From Algoriphagus sp. PAP.12 (GTDB lineage Bacteria; Bacteroidota; Bacteroidia; Cytophagales; Cyclobacteriaceae), in assembly GCF_026652115.1 (NCBI RefSeq), contig NZ_JAPPSQ010000001.1, positions 558,001 through 622,000 of the forward strand: a stretch of DNA of 64,000 nt, read 5' to 3'. The position numbers and the translations under genes were made by a program. The number at the start of each line of letters is the position of its first letter. The stretch's first letter is position 1. Positions 53,681-63,715 of the stretch are shown here, in pieces. The notes under the pieces are model-generated. The model had not been told where the DNA came from. It ran no database searches and saw only the letters and a program-made list of their open reading frames with translations.

Positions 53681-55465
53681 ATGTATAAACGAAAAAACAT
53701 GAATATCATGAAATCAAAAATATTATTAATGATGCTACTGTTGACCGTTTTTGCATCATGTGAAAGTCAATTAACTAAAACCCCAGACTTTATCTCAGAG
53801 GAAGTGGTGTTTGAAGATAAAAGCCTTACTGAGGCATACATTGCAAATATTTATAATGATATGCTTTTCATCAATTTGGGAGGCCAAGCCCAGCTGAATA
53901 TGGGAATGATCCCGGCAGCAGGAGCTGAGCATATTAATTTTGCAAATTGGCAGACGCCGAACGAAACATACAGAAGGTCTTATACGGCGGCTTCAGGTCC
54001 TGGGCCTTTGAATTATTGGGGATATAACTCGATTAGGGATATTAATTATTTGTTAGAAAATATTGGAGAGAGCACTTCTTTCGATGAAGAATATATTTTA
54101 GAAAAAACGAATGAAGTTAGATTCTTAAGAGCATTCACCTATTTCCAAATGGTTATCAGATTCGGAGGAGTTCCATTGATCACAAGTGTTCAAAATGTGG
54201 ATGATCCTGAGGATATTTTATACCCTTCTCGCGCAACAGAGCAGGAAATTTATGAATTCATCCAAGCGGAACTAGAGGAAATTCTAGTAACCATGTCGGA
54301 TGGAAAAACCGGTGCATCTGGTCGTGTGGATAAATATACTGCATTGGCTCTATTATCAAGGTCTTCATTGTATGCCGCCAGTATTGGCAATTTTGGAGAA
54401 ATAGGATCTGATGGCGTAGTCGGGATTGAGCCGGGTTCTGTGGATGCTTTCTACCAAAAGTCTTATGATACATCCAAGGAATTGATTGAGTCGGGATTAT
54501 TCTCACTTTATAATAAGCATGAAGATAAAATGGTCAACTTCACTCAATTGTTTTTGGATGAAGGAAATGATGAAGTGATTTTTGCCGAAGTCTTTGAGCC
54601 GATTGTAAGAGGTCATTCGTTAGATAATTTGGCAACTCCTGCAGGATTTTTATCCACGTGGAATTCTAATTTTCCTGTGCTATACGATATCGTAGAACAA
54701 TTTGATTTTGTAGACGGTAGAAAAGGAACTGATATTTCTAGAGATGACTTAACTGCTGATAATTCTTGGGATATTCATGACTTCTTTGGCAATAGAGATC
54801 CTAGGTTTAGAGCTTCTGTTTTTTATCCGGAATCTACCTGGCAAGGCGGTTTGGTTTATTTTCATTCAAGTACTTTTTACACCAATGAAGCTGGTGAAAG
54901 AGTTCAAGCTACAAGCGGAACATTTGATAGAAATGGAGAAGCATGGCCTGCTGCATGTCATCCAAGAAACGCTAGAAATACTGCTTTGCTTTTGAGAAAA
55001 AAATTGGATGAATCTAACCTGGAACCAATTTCTGGTAGATCAGGTCAAGATTTCTATGTGTTTAGATTTGGTGAGACATTATTGAACTTTGCAGAGGCTG
55101 CCTTTTATTTAGGAAAAACTGGAGAGGCTCTAGATGCAATCAATCAGTTGAGGGATAGAGCAGGAATGCCCTTGTTGACAGAAATATCTGAAGATGCCAT
55201 CCGTCAGGAGAGACAAGTGGAATTGGCCTTCGAAAGTCATAGATTTTGGGATTTGATCAGATGGAGAATTGCTCCTCAGTATTTGGACGGAGTTAGAACC
55301 AAAGGTTTGGTGTTCAACTATGATCTGGATACCGATAAGTATATCATTACCCTAAAGAATGCTGAAGGTGAAGAAAGAACATTCGGCCCAGAAAGATATT
55401 ACCTACCTATCTCACTTTCTTTGATTGCTGATAATCCTAACCTCGTTCAAAATCCGGGTTATTAA
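53681..55465 (+). CDS. SusD/RagB family nutrient-binding lipoprotein
   Basis: 594 residues. The start could be the ATG at 53681 or later ATGs at 53699 and 53708; the lipobox FASC follows a MKSKILLMMLLLTV signal. SusD landmarks include ILEKTNEVRFLRAFTYFQMV, the tetratricopeptide-like RVDKYTALALLSRSSLYA and the C-terminal RQERQVELAFESHRFWDLIR. It caps the SusC barrel on the cell surface and binds the glycan. A short hairpin lies 23 nt downstream. Confidence 0.93.
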   Translation: MYKRKNMNIMKSKILLMMLLLTVFASCESQLTKTPDFISEEVVFEDKSLTEAYIANIYNDMLFINLGGQAQLNMGMIPAAGAEHINFANWQTPNETYRRSYTAASGPGPLNYWGYNSIRDINYLLENIGESTSFDEEYILEKTNEVRFLRAFTYFQMVIRFGGVPLITSVQNVDDPEDILYPSRATEQEIYEFIQAELEEILVTMSDGKTGASGRVDKYTALALLSRSSLYAASIGNFGEIGSDGVVGIEPGSVDAFYQKSYDTSKELIESGLFSLYNKHEDKMVNFTQLFLDEGNDEVIFAEVFEPIVRGHSLDNLATPAGFLSTWNSNFPVLYDIVEQFDFVDGRKGTDISRDDLTADNSWDIHDFFGNRDPRFRASVFYPESTWQGGLVYFHSSTFYTNEAGERVQATSGTFDRNGEAWPAACHPRNARNTALLLRKKLDESNLEPISGRSGQDFYVFRFGETLLNFAEAAFYLGKTGEALDAINQLRDRAGMPLLTEISEDAIRQERQVELAFESHRFWDLIRWRIAPQYLDGVRTKGLVFNYDLDTDKYIITLKNAEGEERTFGPERYYLPISLSLIADNPNLVQNPGY

Positions 55466-55488
55466 TCTGATTTCTTATAATTTTACTT

Positions 55489-55518
55489 GAGGCCAGAAAT
55501 TACTGGCCTCTTGCTTTT
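55489..55518 (+). terminator. Hairpin between the SusD and sulfatase genes
   Basis: A perfect 8-bp stem (GAGGCCAG at 55489-55496 with CTGGCCTC at 55503-55510) with a 6-nt loop and a weak T-rich tail. It may terminate or attenuate transcription before the sulfatase gene. Confidence 0.55.
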
Positions 55519-55540
55519 ATTTAATCTTACTCGTTATCCA

Positions 55541-57073
55541 ATGATAAAAAGAAGCTTCTTATTTGCAATACTGGGGGTCATAACCCTATTTTCTTGCAAT
55601 AAGCCCTCAGAAAAAATTGAGGTAGAATCAAAACCGAATGTCATCCTGATTTATACAGACGATGTTGGATATGGAGATATTTCGGCCTATGGTGGAAAAA
55701 TTCCCACTCCAAATATCGATGAATTGGTCTCAGGTGGGCTGAAATTCAATAATGCCTATGCAACTGCAGCCACATGTACTCCATCTAGATATGCGATGCT
55801 TACAGGGGAATATGCCTGGAGAGCAAAAGGTCGTGGAGTAGCTCCAGGAGATGCTTCAGCCTTGATTCGTCCCGGTGTGGAAACCTTGCCTTCAGTATTT
55901 CAAAGATCCGGTTATAGAACGGCAGCCATTGGAAAATGGCATTTGGGTTTAGGAGGTGATGAAGGCCCTGATTGGAATGGGGAAATCAGCCCAGGGCCTT
56001 TGGAAATCGGCTTTGATTATTCCTTTATTATTCCAGCCACCGGAGATCGGGTTCCTACAGTTTTTGTGGAGGATCATCATGTGGTGGGACTGGATCCGAA
56101 TGATCCCATTGAAGTAAATTATCGAGAGAAAGTCGGAGATAGACCTACCGGAAAAGACAATCCAGAATTGTTAAAAATGATGTGGTCTCATGGACATAAC
56201 CATTCCATCGTCAATGGAGTAAGTAGAATTGGCTTCATGGGTGGTGGTGAAGCAGCGCTTTGGAGAGATGAAGATTTTGCTCAGACATTTGTGGAAAAAG
56301 CCTCAGGCTTTGTAAATGAAAAGTCTGAAAAGCCATTTTTCCTGTATTTCTCTACCCATGATATCCATGTTCCTAGAATCGCCCATGAAAGATTTCAGGG
56401 GGCTACTGAATTTGGACCTAGAGGAGATGTGATCGTGCAGTTGGATTGGACTGTAGGAGAAATAATGAAACTCCTAAAAGAACAGGGCTTGGAGGAAAAT
56501 ACGATCGTGATATTCACCAGTGACAATGGACCTGTTTTGGATGATGGATATGTAGATCAGGCCAGAGAATTCTTTAACTATGATGAAGTAGGTGGAGGAT
56601 TAAGCGGTGGGAAATACAGTGCTTTGGAAGCTGGTACAAGAGTTCCTTTTATCGTGAAGTGGCCAAAATCCATTCAAGGAAGTCAAGAATCCAAGGCCTT
56701 ATTCAGTCAAGTGGATTTATTAGCTTCGTTTGCAGCTGTCAATCAGGTTTCATTTGACTCTACGCAAGCTTTGGATTCAGAAAACCATTGGGATGCCTTG
56801 ATTGGGAAAGATTCCAAAGGTAGAATTGGTCTGGTTCAGGAGTCCCTACAGACAAATTTATCCTATGTTAGAAATGATGGCTATAAGTTTATCCCTGGAA
56901 ATGATGGACCGGATATGGTTCCTTGGGGACCACTAATTCCAACCGGTTTCAAGGCTGAAGATCAATTGTTTGATTTGAACTCTGACCCAAGTGAAAAAAC
57001 CAATTTGGCAGTTGAAAAGCCTGAGATTGTCAAAGAAATGAAGGATGAATTGACCAAAATCATGATCAAATAG
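55541..57073 (+). CDS. Sulfatase (family S1, formylglycine type), lipoprotein
   Basis: 510 residues from the ATG at 55541, where the lipoprotein signal MIKRSFLFAILGVITLFSC begins (Cys19); an extension to 55487 overlaps the hairpin. The metal-binding start LIYTDDVGYGD, the maturation motif C79-T-P-S-R83, GKWHLG and FTSDNGPV are all present. Cys79 must be converted to formylglycine by a sulfatase-maturing enzyme that is not in the window. It removes sulfate from a sugar, so the SusC/D target is likely a sulfated polysaccharide, for example an algal one. Confidence 0.93.
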   Translation: MIKRSFLFAILGVITLFSCNKPSEKIEVESKPNVILIYTDDVGYGDISAYGGKIPTPNIDELVSGGLKFNNAYATAATCTPSRYAMLTGEYAWRAKGRGVAPGDASALIRPGVETLPSVFQRSGYRTAAIGKWHLGLGGDEGPDWNGEISPGPLEIGFDYSFIIPATGDRVPTVFVEDHHVVGLDPNDPIEVNYREKVGDRPTGKDNPELLKMMWSHGHNHSIVNGVSRIGFMGGGEAALWRDEDFAQTFVEKASGFVNEKSEKPFFLYFSTHDIHVPRIAHERFQGATEFGPRGDVIVQLDWTVGEIMKLLKEQGLEENTIVIFTSDNGPVLDDGYVDQAREFFNYDEVGGGLSGGKYSALEAGTRVPFIVKWPKSIQGSQESKALFSQVDLLASFAAVNQVSFDSTQALDSENHWDALIGKDSKGRIGLVQESLQTNLSYVRNDGYKFIPGNDGPDMVPWGPLIPTGFKAEDQLFDLNSDPSEKTNLAVEKPEIVKEMKDELTKIMIK

Positions 57074-57081
57074 ATTCATTC

Positions 57082-57117
57082 ACCAGATAGCCCGGTATTC
57101 ATACTAGGCTATCTGGT
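57082..57117. terminator. Bidirectional terminator between the sulfatase and cysteine hydrolase genes
   Basis: An 11-bp perfect stem (57082-57092 with 57107-57117) and a 14-nt loop; it includes the stop region of the convergent hydrolase gene, and the plus-strand side is followed by a T-rich stretch. Confidence 0.75.
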
Positions 57118-57649
57118 CTTTGATTTTTTGAAATGGACTTACCTGAACCGACCCTTTTGTAGGGCTTAGGTTCGCCCACACCCAATTGTAATGTTTGATT
57201 AGATTTTCGGCATCCAAATTCGGCCGATCTCCAGTGGTATGCCCATCTTCCACGACTGTGATCTCAAATTCTTTGACGAGCGCAGATTGAATGGTTGATT
57301 CTACACAGAAATCTGTAGCGCAACCAGTAATGTTCAATTTCGATACTTCCAATTCGGCTAATTTTTTCTCCAAATCAGTCCTATAAAAAGCATCATTTGC
57401 GGTTTTGGAAATGATTAAATCAGATTCCTCTTTTTCAAGTTCATCCAACATCTCCCATTCCCAGGTGTCTTTTACAAATTCACCGATACCTTGATGTTGA
57501 ATGAAAATAACAGGAAAATGACTGGCTCTGAATAACCTTGCCAAATCATTGATACGCTGGATCACGCCATCGGAATCAAATCGAGGAGTATCAGGAGTAA
57601 ATGACCCCTTTTGCATATCGATGATCAGAAGAGCCTCTTTTTTACTCAT
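57104..57649 (-). CDS. Isochorismatase family cysteine hydrolase
   Basis: 181 residues with the Asp-Lys-Cys triad: D11 in LLIIDMQKGSF, K82 in IISKTANDAF and C115 in GCATDFCVEST. The family includes nicotinamidases, isochorismatases and N-carbamoyl hydrolases; the substrate is not evident. Cytoplasmic. It is transcribed toward the sulfatase gene, with the shared terminator between them. Confidence 0.92.
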   Translation of the reverse strand: MSKKEALLIIDMQKGSFTPDTPRFDSDGVIQRINDLARLFRASHFPVIFIQHQGIGEFVKDTWEWEMLDELEKEESDLIISKTANDAFYRTDLEKKLAELEVSKLNITGCATDFCVESTIQSALVKEFEITVVEDGHTTGDRPNLDAENLIKHYNWVWANLSPTKGSVQVSPFQKIKDQIA

Positions 57650-57688
57650 TTAAGGTGGAATTTTTCTGGAATTTAAGTGTATTTCTAA

Positions 57689-58081
57689 TTAAGCCATCGA
57701 ATGGATTCCAATCATATTTCCTTCGGTATCAGTTGCCAAAACCATGAATCCAAACTCACCTAAGGATGTTTTGGGCTGGAAAATTTCTCCGCCGGCTTTT
57801 TTCACCCGGGAGGCCTCAATGCTGCAGTCTTCACTCATAAAATAAACGATGGTACTACTCCCCCCTGCTTTGAAGCCTTCCATTTGAACAATAGCTCCCG
57901 AGGCTGTGTTTTTTGACTCCATATCGCTTGGGAAAAACAACATTTTCATATCATCATCAACAGATTCAGGCATGGGCATTTCTACTAATTTTAGATCAAA
58001 AACCGTTTCATAAAATTTTTGAGCCCTTTCGAGATCATCTACATAGATTTCAAACCAAACAACTGGATTTCCTTTTTTCAT
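57689..58081 (-). CDS. VOC superfamily protein
   Basis: 130 residues with two beta-alpha-beta-beta-beta modules: PVVWFEIYVDDLERAQKFYETVF at the start and GFMVLATDTEGNMIGIHS at the end. It is of the short PhnB/YaeR-like kind often annotated as glyoxalase. The metal ligands are only partly apparent, so activity is uncertain. It lies 39 nt upstream of the cysteine hydrolase on the same strand. Confidence 0.88.
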   Translation of the reverse strand: MKKGNPVVWFEIYVDDLERAQKFYETVFDLKLVEMPMPESVDDDMKMLFFPSDMESKNTASGAIVQMEGFKAGGSSTIVYFMSEDCSIEASRVKKAGGEIFQPKTSLGEFGFMVLATDTEGNMIGIHSMA

Positions 58082-58215
58082 TGCATTCTTGATTTATAAG
58101 TGTGTTTCTAAAAAATTAGACCTACTATAAACCTAAGAAAATTTATAATATTTTGATAGCTAAGAGATTGAAATAAATGGTTTGTGGCGGAGACTGTTTT
58201 AAACTCCCCAAAGTT

Positions 58216-59145
58216 CTAATTTTGAAGTAACCATTTCATTAAATCTTTAGGGTCAACGATTGACCAGCTATGCGGGTGTCTTTGTCCGTTGGAGCGATAG
58301 CCTTTAGTAACAGTAGGAATATATTCAACATGTTTATAGCCCTCTTCTGTTAATCTTTCCGCAAGTTTTTTGATATAGAATGCATTCATTTCATCATAAT
58401 TCACCCTTCTATTTTCTTTCCACCAAAGGGTATCAGGCTCTGTATACAATCTGATTTTGGTGTTTTTCAAATTTTTCAAATTTCCATAATAACCGCTTTG
58501 GGAAGTGAAGAGGGATAGCTTTTCATATCCTGAAATATCCGTATGAGGATTACCGATTTTATCTCCAAGCAACTCAAGTAACCATGAACTTTCTTCGACC
58601 GATGGTTCAGAAAAATTTCTCTGGACATTTTTTTCTGAAACCTCATAAAGAACAGCTAAATCCACAGGCGAATCCACCAAAAAAACACCCTTGGGAGCAA
58701 TTTCAAAATTCTTGTGAGCTATCAAATAATCTCCGATTAACATCGCCAGAGTTCCACCACTCGAAAATCCACCGATGATTATATTATCTTTTGGAAGGTT
58801 GTTTTCCTCAAAAATCCCTTGAATGTGAGAGGCCATTAACTCTTTTACATTTTCTTCCAGCCAAAGTTTTCCATTGATATTGGAATAGACAATTGCAACA
58901 TTATTTTCATTGGCTGCAGAAAAGACTTCGAATTCTCTTTCAATATCCGCAGCCAATTGTGGGTATCCACCGAAAAGAATCAATACTGCATTTATAATTT
59001 TTGTTGGCTTTTCAAGAATGTAATGGTCATGTTCAATCCGTTGAAAACCATGAGTAAGATTATCATTGGAGTTTTGAGCGAAACTAGTGCTTTTGCAAAT
59101 GAAAACCAGAAGCGAAATAGTAATCGTAATTGAAAGCTGTTTCAT
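58216..59145 (-). CDS. Exported alpha/beta hydrolase
   Basis: 309 residues with a cleavable signal peptide (about residues 1-23, ending TSFAQ). The nucleophile elbow is IGGFSSGGTLAML (GxSxG) and a late histidine lies in GQRHPHSWSIVDP. The strand VLILFGGYPQLA precedes it. It may be an esterase or peptidase in the periplasm; substrate unknown. It is alone between the VOC gene and radA. Confidence 0.8.
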   Translation of the reverse strand: MKQLSITITISLLVFICKSTSFAQNSNDNLTHGFQRIEHDHYILEKPTKIINAVLILFGGYPQLAADIEREFEVFSAANENNVAIVYSNINGKLWLEENVKELMASHIQGIFEENNLPKDNIIIGGFSSGGTLAMLIGDYLIAHKNFEIAPKGVFLVDSPVDLAVLYEVSEKNVQRNFSEPSVEESSWLLELLGDKIGNPHTDISGYEKLSLFTSQSGYYGNLKNLKNTKIRLYTEPDTLWWKENRRVNYDEMNAFYIKKLAERLTEEGYKHVEYIPTVTKGYRSNGQRHPHSWSIVDPKDLMKWLLQN

Positions 59146-59184
59146 GATTAAAAAGTTGGTGAAAAAAGCCTTGAGACCAAACCC

Positions 59185-60558
59185 TTAAAAAATCAAAGAA
59201 TACATTTCTTCTAACTTACTGACTTGGAGAATCTGAATTTTATACTTTTTGAGGTCAAGTCCCTTAACAGCATATTTGGAAACCATAATTTTTTGAAAAC
59301 CTAATTTTTCGGCTTCTGCAATTCGGTTCTCTATTCTTGAAACCGCCCGGATCTCACCTCCCAGACCAACTTCACCGGCAAAACAAATTTGCTCTGAAAC
59401 TGGACTGTCTTCATAGCTGGAAATCAAACTGGCACAGACTGCCAAATCCAAAGCAGGATCATCAACTCTCAATCCTCCAGCCACATTCAAAAAGACATCC
59501 TGATTTCCTACTCTCATTCCTCCCCGTTTCTCCAAAACAGCCAAAAGCATGTTTAATCGTTTGGCATCATGTCCTGTGCTACTTCTCTGAGGAGTCCCAT
59601 AGGTGGCAGGACTTACCAAAGACTGGATTTCGATCAACAGAGGTCGATTTCCTTCCATCATAGCCCCGATTGCAACTCCATTGAGGACCTCTTCTCGCTG
59701 AGTCAGCAGTATTTCTGATGGATTCGCAACTGATCGAAGTCCCTCCGCCCGCATTTCATAGATCCCGAGTTCGTGGGTTGAGCCAAATCGGTTTTTGGAA
59801 GTCCGAAGGATTCTATAAGTCAGATGACGATCTCCTTCAAACTGTAAAACAGTATCCACCATGTGCTCCAAAACTTTCGGCCCGGCAATCGAACCATCTT
59901 TGGTAATATGTCCAATCAGAAATACAGGTATCCCGGTTTCCTTGGCAAACTTCATCAGCTCGGCGGTACATTCCCTGACTTGGGAAACTGATCCGGCAGC
60001 TGATTCTACGTATTGACTATTCAAAGTCTGAATAGAATCTATAATCAGAAAGTCGGGCTTTAATGCGTCTACCTGCTGAAAAATCTGCTGAGTATTGGTT
60101 TCAGAAAGAACGAAGCAGCCCGGATTTTTAGCTTCCATCCGATCCGCCCGCATTTTGATTTGAGCTTCACTTTCCTCTCCAGAAACATATAGAATGGTCT
60201 TTTCTGTTAATGTCAAGGCGATTTGAAGCATCAAAGTAGACTTTCCGATTCCTGGTTCCCCACCGATCAATACCAAAGATCCGGGAACGATGCCTCCTCC
60301 CAAAACCCGGTCTAATTCCGGGTCCCCAGTAATCCAGCGTGCTTGTTCTTCGTATTTGACTTCTCCTATTTTCTGAGGTTTGCTGGCCTTTTTTGTGGCA
60401 TTTCCTGCCGGTTTCCAACTCCCTTTTCCACTTTCCTCCTTTTGGATTACTTCTTCCACATAGGTGTTCCATTCCCCACAAGCAGGACACTTACCCAACC
60501 ACTTGGGACTCTGGGCACCACAGTTTTGACAGAAATAGGAGGTTTTTACTTTAGCCAT
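59185..60558 (-). CDS. radA: DNA repair protein RadA
   Basis: 457 residues, the normal RadA length. N-terminal zinc finger with C10, C13, C24 and C27, then the RecA-like ATPase with Walker A GGEPGIGKST (99-108), the RadA-specific KNRFG motif (TSKNRFGSTHELG), and the C-terminal Lon-protease-like domain (GLGGEIRAVSRIENRIAEAEKLGF). It helps branch migration in recombinational repair. It lies just downstream of polA, 78 nt away. Confidence 0.97.
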   Translation of the reverse strand: MAKVKTSYFCQNCGAQSPKWLGKCPACGEWNTYVEEVIQKEESGKGSWKPAGNATKKASKPQKIGEVKYEEQARWITGDPELDRVLGGGIVPGSLVLIGGEPGIGKSTLMLQIALTLTEKTILYVSGEESEAQIKMRADRMEAKNPGCFVLSETNTQQIFQQVDALKPDFLIIDSIQTLNSQYVESAAGSVSQVRECTAELMKFAKETGIPVFLIGHITKDGSIAGPKVLEHMVDTVLQFEGDRHLTYRILRTSKNRFGSTHELGIYEMRAEGLRSVANPSEILLTQREEVLNGVAIGAMMEGNRPLLIEIQSLVSPATYGTPQRSSTGHDAKRLNMLLAVLEKRGGMRVGNQDVFLNVAGGLRVDDPALDLAVCASLISSYEDSPVSEQICFAGEVGLGGEIRAVSRIENRIAEAEKLGFQKIMVSKYAVKGLDLKKYKIQILQVSKLEEMYSLIF

Positions 60559-60636
60559 TTTCGAATTGGGAATAACGAAATACGATTTAGGATTTAAATA
60601 AATTCTTGGTTCTTAATTCCAAAATCTTGAGTCTCT

Positions 60637-63459
60637 TTAGTGCGCTTCCAACCAATCATTTCCTATTCCTACCTCCACTTCCACTGGCACAGCCATTTTG
60701 ATAGCGTTGGACATTAAGCCAGGTACATTTTTCTTGAGAATATCGACCTCGTCTTTATGTGCATCAAAAACCAATTCATCATGTACTTGAAGAATCATTT
60801 TAGATTTGAGCTTTTCCTTTTTCATCCAGTCATGCACGTGAATCATGGCAACTTTGATCAGATCGGCTGCAGAACCTTGAATAGGCGCATTGATAGCGTT
60901 TCGTTCTGCAAATCCACGCATGGTCATATTGCGACTGTTGATATCTCTCAAGTATCTTCTTCTGCCCAAAATAGTTTCTACATATTCGTCTTTTCTGGCC
61001 TTTTCAATTGCTCCGTCCATGTATTCCTTCACGGCTGGAAATTCTTTGAAATATGCATCTATGATTTCCTTTGCTTCCGTTCTGGAAATAGAAAGTCTTT
61101 GGGAAAGGCCAAAGGCTGAAATCCCATAAATGATCCCAAAATTGGCAGTTTTGGCTTTTCTTCTCATATCAGAAGTGACTTCATCAAGAGGTACTTGGAA
61201 AATCTTCGCCGCAGTCGTGGCGTGAATATCACGTCCATTTTTGAACGCTTCGATCATGGATTCATCCCCTGAGAATGCTGCCATGATTCGGAGTTCAATC
61301 TGGGAATAATCCGCTGCCAAAAGCACGTGATTTTCATCCCTTGGGACAAAAGCTTTTCTAATTTCACGCCCCCTTTCTGTTCTGATCGGAATATTTTGAA
61401 GATTTGGATTGATGGAAGAAAGTCGACCTGTGGCAGCCACAAATTGGTTGTAGGTTGTATGGATTCTTCCTGTTTTGGAATTGATCATAGTCGGCAGGGC
61501 ATCCACATAAGTTGATTTCAACTTGACCATTTGTCTATAATCCAAAATAGCTCGAGCAATCTCGTGCTCATTGGCTAATTTGCTCAAAATCTCTTCTCCT
61601 GTAGCGTATTGACCCGTTTTGGTCTTTTTGGCTTTCGGATCTAGTTTTAGTTTTTCGAACAATACATCTCCAAGCTGTTTGGGAGAAGCCAGATTGAATT
61701 TGACTCCTGCTATTTCATAGACCCGCTTTTCAATTTCAAGACTCTCGGATTCCAAAGCTTTGGAGAGCTCGGCCAAACTCGCCGTATCGATTTTCACTCC
61801 TTCAAACTCCATTTCAGTCAATACAGGAATCAACGGATTTTCGACCTCATTGAAGAGTTTCTCCAGTTCGTTTTCTTTTAGAATTGGATCGAATTTCTCC
61901 TTCAGTTGTAAAGTAATATCGGCATCTTCAGAGGCATAGGCTGTTACTTCATCCTCATCGACATCGCGCATATTGCCTTGATTTTTGCCTTTCTTTCCTA
62001 TCAATTCTGTGATGGAAACAGGCTTGTAATTGAGGTAATGCTCTGCCAGCCAGTCCATACCATGCTTTCCCTCGGGCTCGATAAGATAATGAGCCAACAT
62101 GGTATCGTATAGTCCACCTTTGACATTGATATCATAATTTTTCAACACCAGAAGATCGTATTTGATGTTTTGGCCGATTTTCAAAATCGATTCATCTTCA
62201 AAAAATGGTCGCAGTAACCCCAATATTTCCTGGGTTTCCTGCGAATCCGCCGGGCAAGGAATGTAATAGGCCTCACCGGTCAGATAGGCAAAAGACAATC
62301 CCACCAATTCAGCTTCCATTGCATTGACAGAGGTAGTTTCAGTATCAAAGCAAACAGCCTTTTGGATCATCAAATATTCCATCAATTCTTTGATGGCTTC
62401 CGAACCTTTGACTTTATGATAATTGTGGAGATTGCTGTCAATGGTTTGCGGAATAATTGGGGCTGAAGTATTTACTGTTTCTTCTTCAAATTCAATTTCA
62501 GGAGCTGAAGTAGCACTTGGAGCTTCTCCAAAAAGACCCAATTGCTCGTTCTTTTGTATGACAGCTTTTTTTCCTTCTGTTTTGAAAATTCTGTTGGAAA
62601 GGGTTCTGAATTCCAGCTCCGTAAATATTGCTTTGAGCTTCTCTTCATCAAACCCATCATAGCGGAGTTCATCATCCACAAAGTCGATTGGGACATCAAT
62701 TTTGATTGTGGCCAATTCTTTTGAAAGCAATCCTTGTTCTGCAAAGTTTTCCACATTTTCCTTTTGCTTTCCTTTGAGTTGGTCTGTGTTTTTGACCAGT
62801 TCCTCAATTGTTCCGAACTGTTTCAATAGCTTGGTTGCTGTTTTTGCTCCAATTCCTGGGATTCCAGGGATGTTATCCACAGCATCCCCCATCAGTCCCA
62901 AAATATCACGGACCTGATCTACATGCTCAATATCCCACTTGGCACAAACTTCTTTGGGCCCCATGATGTCTACGCCATTTCCCATAAAAGCGGGCTTGTA
63001 AAGGAAAATATGATCATCCACAATCTGACCATAATCCTTATCTGGTGTCATCATGTAGACAGTATAGGATTCCTTTTCGGCTTTTTTGGCAATTGTACCG
63101 ATAATGTCATCAGCTTCAAATCCCTGCATTTCCAATAGAGGGATATTAAAAGCTTTGACTATTTCTTTTACCCAGGGAATGGAAACTGTAATATCCTCGG
63201 GCTGCTCTTGACGATTGGCTTTGTAGGCCTCAAACTGCTCATGTCTGAAAGTTGGTCCAGGTAAGTCGAATGCTACTGCAATATGACTTGGCTTTTCCTT
63301 GGTCAAAACCTCCATAAGGGTATTGGTAAACCCGAGCATGACGCCTGTGTTCAGTCCTTTGGAGTTTATTCTGGGGTTTTTACTAAATGCAAAATGAGCC
63401 CGGTAAATCAGGGCCATGGCGTCTAGAAGAAATAATTTATGAGGTTGACTTTGAGACAT
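60637..63459 (-). CDS. polA: DNA polymerase I
   Basis: 940 residues with all three domains: the 5'-3' exonuclease (residues about 1-290, LFLLDAMALIYRAHFAF, then PGIPGIGAKTATKLL), the 3'-5' proofreading domain (about 345-530, with the intact metal-binding VCFDTETTSVNAME), and the family A polymerase domain (motif A LAADYSQIELRIMAAF, motif B RRKAKTANFGIIYG, motif C LQVHDELVFDA). It fills gaps and removes RNA primers. The promoter lies in the 256-bp divergent region on its right. Confidence 0.97.
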   Translation of the reverse strand: MSQSQPHKLFLLDAMALIYRAHFAFSKNPRINSKGLNTGVMLGFTNTLMEVLTKEKPSHIAVAFDLPGPTFRHEQFEAYKANRQEQPEDITVSIPWVKEIVKAFNIPLLEMQGFEADDIIGTIAKKAEKESYTVYMMTPDKDYGQIVDDHIFLYKPAFMGNGVDIMGPKEVCAKWDIEHVDQVRDILGLMGDAVDNIPGIPGIGAKTATKLLKQFGTIEELVKNTDQLKGKQKENVENFAEQGLLSKELATIKIDVPIDFVDDELRYDGFDEEKLKAIFTELEFRTLSNRIFKTEGKKAVIQKNEQLGLFGEAPSATSAPEIEFEEETVNTSAPIIPQTIDSNLHNYHKVKGSEAIKELMEYLMIQKAVCFDTETTSVNAMEAELVGLSFAYLTGEAYYIPCPADSQETQEILGLLRPFFEDESILKIGQNIKYDLLVLKNYDINVKGGLYDTMLAHYLIEPEGKHGMDWLAEHYLNYKPVSITELIGKKGKNQGNMRDVDEDEVTAYASEDADITLQLKEKFDPILKENELEKLFNEVENPLIPVLTEMEFEGVKIDTASLAELSKALESESLEIEKRVYEIAGVKFNLASPKQLGDVLFEKLKLDPKAKKTKTGQYATGEEILSKLANEHEIARAILDYRQMVKLKSTYVDALPTMINSKTGRIHTTYNQFVAATGRLSSINPNLQNIPIRTERGREIRKAFVPRDENHVLLAADYSQIELRIMAAFSGDESMIEAFKNGRDIHATTAAKIFQVPLDEVTSDMRRKAKTANFGIIYGISAFGLSQRLSISRTEAKEIIDAYFKEFPAVKEYMDGAIEKARKDEYVETILGRRRYLRDINSRNMTMRGFAERNAINAPIQGSAADLIKVAMIHVHDWMKKEKLKSKMILQVHDELVFDAHKDEVDILKKNVPGLMSNAIKMAVPVEVEVGIGNDWLEAH

Positions 63460-63715
63460 GTTCTTTTTTTTCGGATGAAAAAAGGCCTGTTATTTAGCCA
63501 ACCAAGGTACAAAAATACCCTTGGAAAGAGGATATTGCCCTGTCTGAATGTTTAGGTTATCCTTAGATAAATTGACAATTAGTTTCAATAAATAATTGGA
63601 GCATGATATTGCAATAATCATTATTAGACTGAAAACGTATTTTTTATGGTATTTTATTGATCAAAAGGAAAAAGTTGAGCATTTTAAAGGAACATTCACA
63701 TAACCATTAACTTCT

